A stretch of 64,000 bases of DNA from Gammaproteobacteria bacterium (GTDB lineage: Bacteria; Pseudomonadota; Gammaproteobacteria; Pseudomonadales; Halieaceae): contig JAUHXH010000003.1 in NCBI GenBank assembly GCA_030427085.1, forward strand, positions 434,001-498,000, in the 5' to 3' direction. The stretch's first letter is position 1. The number at the start of each line of letters is the position of its first letter. Position numbers and translations under genes: made by a program. The notes under the pieces were generated by a model that did no database searches, was not told the origin of the DNA, and saw nothing but the letters and a program-made list of their open reading frames with translations. This document shows positions 50,672 through 57,179 of the stretch, piece by piece.

Positions 50672-50805
50672 TACTGATGGAGCGTAATTCCTGGCTTCAC
50701 GTTAGCCGGGAGTGATCGGTGGCACAGAACCACCGCGATGTTAGCCAACAACACATCTGGGAGAACCAGGACGAGAGCACACTGCCAAAGTCTTGCGAGG
50801 TTCGA
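50672..50805. other. Spacer between the two repeat units
   Basis: 134 bp without a plausible gene. It contains a short inverted repeat (GGTGG/CCACC, near 50719-50735) and no similarity to the repeat core or arms that I can see. Confidence 0.5.
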
Positions 50806-50922
50806 GCACTTGCTCTCAATTCCCTTTTGCAGGGAGCTCTGCGGCCATGGATGGCCGCAGCGCAGCCTGTCACGGACGACGCTTTTTGGCGGTCCCAGCA
50901 AAAGGGAATTGAGAGCAAGTGC
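50806..50922 (-). repeat. Structured repeat unit 2: inverted copy of the same core, unrelated 25-bp arms
   Basis: Arms 50806-50830 and 50898-50922 are exact reverse complements (25 bp) enclosing exactly 67 nt (50831-50897). The reverse complement of the core matches unit 1 at 64 of 67 positions. Two of the three differences are the closing pair of the inner hairpin (50841-50858, GCGGCCAT and ATGGCCGC), changed from C-G to G-C; the third is the terminal core base. The arms share no extended sequence with unit 1 beyond an outer GCA, yet have almost the same length and are perfectly paired. Confidence 0.85.
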
Positions 50923-51027
50923 GTATGACTGGCACCGCTTTACGAAATCCGATGAATAGGCATACGGGATCGAGGCGTAGCAGCATAACGAACCACCAGC
51001 CAAGGCCAGCGGCAAAAAAATAAAAAA

Positions 51028-51372
51028 GAGTCAGTCGATAAGCCGGGTTCTGTCGCGGACGATCATTCCTCTGCGACGGCCGTCACCGACCGCCTGTAGC
51101 AACCTACCCGAACCCACCGCGGGCCGCGGCAAAGGGTTCCTATTTGGTCTTGCTCCGAGTGGGGTTTACCATCGCCACGCCTGTTACCAGCCGCGCGGTG
51201 CGCTCTTACCGCACCTTTTCACCCTTACCTGATCACGCAAGCGCGACCGGGCGGTATCCTTTCTGCTGCACTTTCCGTAGGCTCACGCCCCCCAGGTGTT
51301 ACCTGGCACTCTGCCCTATGGAGCCCGGACTTTCCTCCCTTTCCGAAGAAAGAGCGATCGCCTGACCAACTC
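51028..51372 (-). ncRNA. rnpB: RNase P RNA, bacterial class A
   Basis: About 345 nt, read on the minus strand. Conserved segments in order: GAGGAAAGTCCGGGCTCC (P4 5' side), AGGGCAGAGTGCCAGGTAAC, GATCAGGTAAGGGTGAAA, GGTGCGGTAAGAGCGCACCG, GCTGGTAACAG, GGTAAACCCCA, GAGCAAGACCAAATAGG, and ACAGAACCCGGCTTATCG (P4 3' side). Both ends pair to form P1 (51372-51364 with 51028-51036, two G-U pairs), which fixes the boundaries. A T run (complement of 51022-51027) follows. It is the catalytic RNA that trims tRNA 5' leaders. Confidence 0.97.
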
Positions 51373-51380
51373 CGCGCGCA

Positions 51381-51409
51381 AGGGTACTCGCGCGGGGCAG
51401 GCAAGGCAA
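51381..51409 (-). promoter_or_regulatory. Sigma-70 promoter of rnpB
   Basis: TTGCCT (complement of 51404-51409) and TACCCT (complement of 51381-51386) with a 17-bp spacer, six to nine bases before the mapped-by-pairing RNA 5' end. The discriminator TGCGCGCGG is GC-rich, as in stringently controlled stable RNA promoters. It lies just outside the GNAT coding end. Confidence 0.6.
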
Positions 51410-51414
51410 GAAAC

Positions 51415-52011
51415 TCAGGTGGTTGGAGTACGGGCCATTTTGGCCAGCAGGCCATCCCGCACCGCGGGCCATTCAGGATCGATAATGGAGAAGTACACCG
51501 AATCGCGCTGGTAGTCGCCCTGCACGCGCATGTGATTGCGCAGCACGCCTTCGCGGGTGGCGCCGATGCGGGCCAGGGCGGCCTGGGAGCGCTCGTTGCG
51601 GGCATCGGTTTTGAATTCCACGCGGCGGCATTTGAGGGTTTCGAAGGCGTGGCGCAGGAGCAGGTACTTGGCTTCGGTGTTTACCGGAGTGCGCTGCCAG
51701 TCGCGGCCCAGCCAGGTCCAGCCAATCTCCAGACGGCTGTGCCGGGGCTCGATGGACAGGTAACGGGTGCTGCCGATAGCGCGATCCTGACTACGCTCGA
51801 TGATGGCGAAGGCGCAGTGGCCCGGCGTCTCGAGCGCTTCCGCGATCCACTGTTTGGTGTCCGGCAGGTCAATGAAGCAGGGGCGCGGCATCCAGGCCCA
51901 GTCGGCGGCTTCCTGGCCACGATTGTACAAGCCCTGGGAGTGTTCGGGGGCCAGCGGCTCCAATCGCACGTGCTCACCCTGGAGCACCACGGGCTTTACC
52001 CACTCGCTCAC
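51415..52011 (-). CDS. GNAT N-acetyltransferase, RimJ/RimL type
   Basis: 198 residues. N-terminal VVLQGEHVRLEPLAPEHSQGL and the acetyl-CoA segment TEAKYLLLRHAFETLKCRRVEFKTDARNERSQAAL (key parts YLLLRHAFE and RVEFKTD) followed by LARIGATREGVLRNHM are typical of RimJ/RimL-like enzymes. The usual RNxRS reads RNERS here. Substrate may be a ribosomal protein N-terminus, an antibiotic or a small molecule. It overlaps the upstream CBS-domain gene by 4 bp. Confidence 0.9.
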   Translation of the reverse strand: MSEWVKPVVLQGEHVRLEPLAPEHSQGLYNRGQEAADWAWMPRPCFIDLPDTKQWIAEALETPGHCAFAIIERSQDRAIGSTRYLSIEPRHSRLEIGWTWLGRDWQRTPVNTEAKYLLLRHAFETLKCRRVEFKTDARNERSQAALARIGATREGVLRNHMRVQGDYQRDSVYFSIIDPEWPAVRDGLLAKMARTPTT

Positions 52012-53120
52012 GGGCTGGTCTCGCTTTCCGTAGTGCCGTTTTCCGGCGTCTCCTCATCGGGTTGGAGGATACCCAGAGAGCGGGCCCGCATTTCCCAGTT
52101 GCGGCGGGCCAGGGCCTGCATGTCTTCGGAGCGGTCGAGCTCATCGACGATTTCCAGCCCGAGCATGGTTTCGATCACGTCTTCCAGGGTAACGATGCCG
52201 GACATACCGCCGAATTCGTTCACCACCAGTGCGATGTGTTCGCGGCGCTCAAGGAAGTGGTTGAACAGCCGAGGGATGGGGTAGTCGCGATCGATCACGA
52301 GGATGTCGCGGCGCAGGCTCTCCAGGGTCTCTTCGCCACCGCCATCGGCCATACGGCGCAACACCTGGTCTTTGCGGACGTAGCCCACCACGTTGTCGCC
52401 ACGGGCGTCGCTGTACAGCGGGATGCGGGTGAAGCGCTGCAAAGGCCGGCTGTCGAAGAATTCCTGCACGGTCATGGACTCCGGAACCATAAAGGTCACG
52501 GTGCGTGGTGTCATGATGTCGCGCGCCAATACTTTGTTGAAGCGCAGCAGGTTTTGGATGATTTCGGATTCGCTGGGGTCGAACACGCCTTCCTTGGCAC
52601 CCGCTTCGGCCATGGCCATGAACTCGGTGCGTGAAAACATGCTCCCGCTGTGGTCCTTTCGTAATGAGCGGGTAACCCCTTCACTCAACCAGATCAGCGG
52701 CGCCATGATGCGGATCAGTATGGTCAGGGAGTGCACGGTGAAAGGTGCCAGCTCTTTCCAGTAGTTTGCACCGACGGTTTTGGGAATGATCTCGGACAGG
52801 ATCAGCACGGCCAGGGTCATCACTGCCGGTACCAACAGTTGGGTAATCAGGGGATTGGTGGCTGACCAGATGTGCGAGGCCTGCTCGCCCACACCGATAG
52901 CACCCACGGTGTGGGCAATGGTGTTGAGGGTGAGGATGGCGGCCAAGGGGCGATCGATATTCGCCTTGAAGGACGTCAATCGGCGCCCGATGCTGGTCCC
53001 CTGGGACTCCTGCAAGTGCGCATAGGAAGGCGTTATGCTGAGCAGGACGGATTCCCACAGGGAGCACAGGAACGAGAACAGGATCGCCACGCCGGCGAAC
53101 AGAAAGAGGACGGATAGCAT
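52008..53120 (-). CDS. CNNM-domain transporter with CBS pair, CorC domain missing
   Basis: 370 residues. An N-terminal CNNM/DUF21 membrane domain (three or four helices, about 1-170, with NTIAHTVGAIGVG and SEIIPKTVGANYW) is followed by two CBS domains (about 195-320: DIMTPRTVTFMVPES and HIALVVNEFGGMSGIVTLEDVIE). The usual C-terminal CorC/HlyC domain is absent and the protein ends in an acidic tail. The family is linked to Mg or Co efflux, with adenosine nucleotides sensed by CBS. It starts 3 bp after the quinone reductase stop, so it may be cotranscribed with it. Confidence 0.92.
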   Translation of the reverse strand: MLSVLFLFAGVAILFSFLCSLWESVLLSITPSYAHLQESQGTSIGRRLTSFKANIDRPLAAILTLNTIAHTVGAIGVGEQASHIWSATNPLITQLLVPAVMTLAVLILSEIIPKTVGANYWKELAPFTVHSLTILIRIMAPLIWLSEGVTRSLRKDHSGSMFSRTEFMAMAEAGAKEGVFDPSESEIIQNLLRFNKVLARDIMTPRTVTFMVPESMTVQEFFDSRPLQRFTRIPLYSDARGDNVVGYVRKDQVLRRMADGGGEETLESLRRDILVIDRDYPIPRLFNHFLERREHIALVVNEFGGMSGIVTLEDVIETMLGLEIVDELDRSEDMQALARRNWEMRARSLGILQPDEETPENGTTESETSP

Positions 53121-53122
53121 TA

Positions 53123-54097
53123 TCAGGCTGGCACGATAAGGGAGGATCCGGTGGTTTGTCTGGACTCGATATCGCGGTGGGCTTGCACCACCTGGTCCAG
53201 TGAATAACGCTGGTTGATCGTAACCTGTAGCGTGCCATCCAGCACACGATCAAACACCGCGGCAGCGCTGGCGCGCAACTCTTCGGTGGTTGCGGTGTAA
53301 CTCAATAGTGTCGGCCGGGTCACGTACAACGAGCCGCGCACGCTGAGCTCCTGCAAATCGAACGGCTCTGGCGCGCCGGAGGCGTTACCGAAACTAACCA
53401 GCAGGCCGCGCGGGCGCAGCAGATCGAGGGAGAGTTTGAAGGTGGCCCGACCGACGCCGTCGTAGACCACGGAAAATTTTTCGCCCCCGGTGCAGGCCAG
53501 AATTTGCTCCTGCACATCGTCGTCGCTGTAGTTCACCACCTGGTCGAAACCGTTCGCCAGGGCCAGCTCAATTTTAGCGGCTGAGCCTGCGGTGCCGATG
53601 GTTTCAATGCCCAGGGCCCTGGCCCACTGGCCGAACAGCAGGCCGACACCACCCGCGGCGGCGTGGAACAGGCAACGGTCGCCTGCCTGCAAGTTTGCCG
53701 TCCGGTGCAGCAGGTACTCCACAGTCTGGCCCTTGAGCATCACGGCCGCTGCGACTTCGGCACTCACGCCCTCTGGCAGGGGCACCAAACGTGACGCGGG
53801 AAGGTTGATGGCTTCGGCGTAGGCACCAAAGCCGGCACTGCAATACGCGACGCGATCGCCCGGCGCGAAATCGGCGCCCTCGCCCACGGCTTCCACAACC
53901 CCGGCTGCCTCCATGCCAATACCCGTCGGCAGCGGCAAGGGGTACAGGCCACTGCGGTGGTAGGTATCGATGTAGTTCAACCCGATGGCCTGGTTGCGCA
54001 CGGTCACCATGCCCGGCCCGGGGGCCTCCAGCGGCAGGTCTTCCAGTTGCATTACCTCGGCTCCACCAACCTGGTGGATCCTGACTGCCTTGACCAT
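53123..54097 (-). CDS. qor: NADPH:quinone oxidoreductase (zinc-free MDR family)
   Basis: 324 residues from ATG 54097, preceded by GGAGG; longer in-frame starts lack this. GroES-like domain (VKAVRIHQVGGAEVMQLEDL, RNQAIGLNYIDTYHRSGLYP), and nucleotide loop LFHAAAGGVGLLFGQWAR. The cysteines of zinc-dependent alcohol dehydrogenases are missing. It likely reduces quinones or enones with NADPH. Confidence 0.93.
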   Translation of the reverse strand: MVKAVRIHQVGGAEVMQLEDLPLEAPGPGMVTVRNQAIGLNYIDTYHRSGLYPLPLPTGIGMEAAGVVEAVGEGADFAPGDRVAYCSAGFGAYAEAINLPASRLVPLPEGVSAEVAAAVMLKGQTVEYLLHRTANLQAGDRCLFHAAAGGVGLLFGQWARALGIETIGTAGSAAKIELALANGFDQVVNYSDDDVQEQILACTGGEKFSVVYDGVGRATFKLSLDLLRPRGLLVSFGNASGAPEPFDLQELSVRGSLYVTRPTLLSYTATTEELRASAAAVFDRVLDGTLQVTINQRYSLDQVVQAHRDIESRQTTGSSLIVPA

Positions 54098-54198
54098 TGC
54101 GCCTCCGCGTAAAACTTGTTCAAGCATGGTAGCACAGGGATAGCACAACTGCGGCAACAGGCAGGGCTGAGCTAGAATGGACAGGCACCCGGGCCAAC

Positions 54199-55827
54199 GT
54201 GGCAACCATGACGCAACTCACCGCCTTTGAACGATTCCTGTCGCTCTTCACCAACCTGCGGCCGAGAGAAGGCTATTCTGCGGGCCTGCTGTGCCTACAG
54301 GCCTTCTGCCTGATGTTCTCCTATTACCAGCTGAAAGTGCTGCGGGAGCCCCTGGTGCTGGCCGATGGCTCGGCGCTGGTAAAGAACTATGCCACGGGTG
54401 CTCAGGCTCTGATCCTCCTGATTGTCGTACCCCTGTTCGCGCGCGCCTATCTGGCGGCCAGCCGGCAGGAAGAGCGCTTCCACCTGTTCCGGCGAGTCAT
54501 GCTGTTCTTTGTGGCGAACTTGCTGCTGTTTATGGCCGCCTATGGGTCGGGGGTCGCCATCGGCGTTGCGTTCTATATCTGGCTGGGCATATTTTCGGTG
54601 ATGGCCCTGGCTACTTTCTGGGCCTACGCCGCCGACCTTTACAATCCCCGTTCTGGCCAGCGCCTGTTCCCCTTGATTGCAGCAGCGGCAGCACTTGGCG
54701 CTTTTATCGGCTCGGGGGTGACCGCGCCGATAGATACCGTGGTCGGGCACCTCGGGGTAATGTTGATGGCCACGGCCTTGCTGCTGGTTCCCGTGTGGCT
54801 CTGCCCGCGGGTTGAAGGACACATTCCCGCTGGCTCGCGAGCACCCAATGGCGACGGCGCGAACGCTGCGCAACCCTCAAACCTGTTTCGCGGCTTTGCG
54901 CTGGTCATGCAGAGTCCCTATCTGCTGCGCATCGCGCTGCTGGTTATCCTGCTCAACCTGATCAATACCAACGGCGATTTCATTCTCACCAGCTTTGTGG
55001 AAAACCAGGCGAACACGATGGCGCTGGATGCAGAGAGTCGTGATCGCTTCATCACCGACTTTTTCGGGGGTTATATCGCCCTCTACACCCTGCTCAGTTT
55101 TTTAATACAGTTGTTTCTGGTGTCACGGGTTTATGACGCTATTGGCGTTCGTGGCGCCCTGTTGATACTGCCCATTGTGATGATACTGGGCTACGCCGCT
55201 ATGGCGCTCTTCCCTCTGCTATGGGTCGTTCGAGCCGCGCTCACCGCAGAAAACAGCTTCGCCTATTCGCTGGAATCTACCACCCGCCACGCCTTGTTTC
55301 TGCCACTGCAACGGGAGGAAAAGTACGTCGGCAAGCACACCATCGACACGTTTTTCTTCCGTCTGGGTGACATCCTCTCCACGGCAACGGTTTACACAGC
55401 GCGGGAGGTTCTGCGCCTGAGCATTGGCGCCTTTATCGGCATCAATATCCTGCTGGCGTTGATCCTGCTGGTGGTCTCCATCGGGATCGGCCAGCGCCAC
55501 AGCGGTGCCATGCGAAAAAACCTGGGGAACCTGCCGCCCGTTCCCACACGCAAGATAGACGACCTGCAGATTCCCGTTGGTGAACTCACCCGCTACTCCC
55601 TGGGCGAGCATCTGTTTGAAGATCCGGATGAAGGGGACGCGCTCAGCTATGCAGCCTATCTGGGTGAGCGAAAACAACTACCCCGCTGGGTGCGCTTTGA
55701 CGCCCTGCGCCGGGAATTCCGCTTCGAGCCACCGGCACACACCCGTGGCGAACTGGACATCCTCGTGATCGCCCGTGACTTTCAGGGGCTGGAAGCCACG
55801 GTGCGCTTCAGGGTTCAGCTTCACTGA
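54199..55827 (+). CDS. ATP/ADP translocase (NTT)-like transporter fused to a C-terminal cadherin-like domain
   Basis: 542 residues from GTG 54199 (ATG 54208 gives 539). About twelve membrane helices fill residues 25-430; YYQLKVLREPLVLADG, the WAYAADLY segment and LESTTRHALFLPLQREEKYVGKHTIDTFFFRLGD (parts ESTTRHALFLPLQ and HTIDTFFFRLGD) match the nucleotide-transporter family of Npt/Tlc proteins. The last ~98 residues form a dystroglycan-type cadherin-like (CADG) domain: FEDPDEGDALSYAAYLG, LPRWVRFDALRREFRFEP, GELDILVIARDFQGLEATV. By an even helix count this domain would be cytoplasmic, unusual for CADG. It overlaps its convergent paralogue by 20 bp. Confidence 0.75.
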   Translation: MATMTQLTAFERFLSLFTNLRPREGYSAGLLCLQAFCLMFSYYQLKVLREPLVLADGSALVKNYATGAQALILLIVVPLFARAYLAASRQEERFHLFRRVMLFFVANLLLFMAAYGSGVAIGVAFYIWLGIFSVMALATFWAYAADLYNPRSGQRLFPLIAAAAALGAFIGSGVTAPIDTVVGHLGVMLMATALLLVPVWLCPRVEGHIPAGSRAPNGDGANAAQPSNLFRGFALVMQSPYLLRIALLVILLNLINTNGDFILTSFVENQANTMALDAESRDRFITDFFGGYIALYTLLSFLIQLFLVSRVYDAIGVRGALLILPIVMILGYAAMALFPLLWVVRAALTAENSFAYSLESTTRHALFLPLQREEKYVGKHTIDTFFFRLGDILSTATVYTAREVLRLSIGAFIGINILLALILLVVSIGIGQRHSGAMRKNLGNLPPVPTRKIDDLQIPVGELTRYSLGEHLFEDPDEGDALSYAAYLGERKQLPRWVRFDALRREFRFEPPAHTRGELDILVIARDFQGLEATVRFRVQLH

Positions 55828-57178
55828 TCGTGTCTGACTGAGCCCGCTCCGCGCTTTCCTGGTCTGCGAGCAATTGCTTGCGCTCTCGCAGAATCAGCAT
55901 CGCCACGGTTAGCGAACCGGCTGCCATAACCGCGGCTACCGGCACGAAGTTCACCGCCTCCATGGCCAGCCAGTTCAAGCCGACAAACACCAGACCGGCC
56001 TGCAGTAAATCACCCAGCCTCACGCCAAAGGAATCGATAACCGCACGGGCTTCGTACTTCTCCTGCCGGGACAAGGGCAGGTACAACATCTGACGCATGG
56101 TGTTCTGCAGGGAGTAGTCCAGGCTGTTCTCCACGATTTTGTAGTAGCGAAACAAGGCTATCGCCGGCAGCACCAGCAAGGCGCTGTAACCGAGGAACAC
56201 GATCGCCGGGGTAAAGGCGAAGGCCACTGCGAAGCCGGCAAAACGGAGCAGGCGCGACACTACAAAGTACTGAATCAACACACCCGCCAGATTCACCGTG
56301 AAATAGAACAGGCTGTAGAACGCGCCGACATAACTGCTCTTGCTGACGGTGACCGCACCGGCGGCACTCTCCCGCGCGTAGTCCGCTTCGAGGAAGGCGG
56401 CCAATAGGTACTCGCCGGTGGTGTTCACCAGATTGATCAGGATGACAAAAGCCGCCAATAACAGCAGGTAACGGCGACTGAGCACCAGCTTGAAACCGGC
56501 CAGTAAAGAGGGTTCCGATTTGGCCTGGTCCTCGCCACCCTGCGACGACGCCGGGATGCGCCCGGCCGCCCAATGCGCTGGAATCAATGACAGAAAGAGC
56601 ACACCGGCACCCGCCAGAATGAGCCCGTAAGCGTCGAAGTGATTCACCAGTTCCCGCGCCACTGCCGATCCCACCCAGGCACCCAGCGAAGCGCCCAGCG
56701 CAACGATCACAAACAGGCGCTCGCCGGCCTCGCGGTTGTAGAGGTTGGAGGCAAAGGCCCAGAACTGCGCCACCACCATTACACCGTATACGCCCATCCA
56801 CACGAAGTAGGCGACCGATACCGATAGTCCCGCCTTGCCGGCCGCGGCAAACGCCACCAGAATCGCCACGAAAGCCAGTGTGACAATCTGCATGTAGCGG
56901 CGGGTATCAAAGCCTCGCGACAAACGGCCGTACACGGGTATGAAGAACAACAGGAACAGCGCCTGTGCGGCGACCGCGTAACTGCGAATTTCCGCGGTAC
57001 CCTCGGTGAGGATGAGCATTTCGCGAGCGGGCTTGAGCAAATAGGCGGTGAACAGAATCAGGAACAGGCTGGCAAACATCCCCAGCACGCTGCTCAGCTC
57101 ACCGGGGCGCAACTCCACCCCCAACAGGGCGGTTCGCTTCAGCCACGCAGTGAAGGTGGTGCCGTTGGCCATGGTCAA
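55808..57178 (-). CDS. ATP/ADP translocase (NTT)-like transporter, short paralogue
   Basis: 456 residues with about twelve membrane helices. It parallels the plus-strand neighbour through AYLLKPAREMLILTEGTAEI, WAFASNLYNREAGERLF and LDYSLQNTMRQMLYLPLSRQEKYEARAVIDSFGVRLGD (key parts SLQNTMRQMLYLPLS and VIDSFGVRLGD), and lacks the cadherin-like tail. Known NTT proteins exchange ATP and ADP across a membrane; substrates of these free-living bacterial relatives are largely untested. Its start is one base after the stop of the exported phosphatase/kinase gene, so the two are almost certainly translated from one mRNA. Confidence 0.78.
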   Translation of the reverse strand: MTMANGTTFTAWLKRTALLGVELRPGELSSVLGMFASLFLILFTAYLLKPAREMLILTEGTAEIRSYAVAAQALFLLFFIPVYGRLSRGFDTRRYMQIVTLAFVAILVAFAAAGKAGLSVSVAYFVWMGVYGVMVVAQFWAFASNLYNREAGERLFVIVALGASLGAWVGSAVARELVNHFDAYGLILAGAGVLFLSLIPAHWAAGRIPASSQGGEDQAKSEPSLLAGFKLVLSRRYLLLLAAFVILINLVNTTGEYLLAAFLEADYARESAAGAVTVSKSSYVGAFYSLFYFTVNLAGVLIQYFVVSRLLRFAGFAVAFAFTPAIVFLGYSALLVLPAIALFRYYKIVENSLDYSLQNTMRQMLYLPLSRQEKYEARAVIDSFGVRLGDLLQAGLVFVGLNWLAMEAVNFVPVAAVMAAGSLTVAMLILRERKQLLADQESAERAQSDTISEAEP

Positions 57179-57179
57179 C

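Noticed and set aside
50553-50922. CRISPR array or retron
   Set aside because: Only two units, in opposite orientation, with no spacer regularity; no cas gene or reverse transcriptase is present in the window.
50671-51015. Minus-strand open frame of 115 codons through repeat unit 2
   Set aside because: It is explained by the structured repeat; base changes follow hairpin pairing and not codons.
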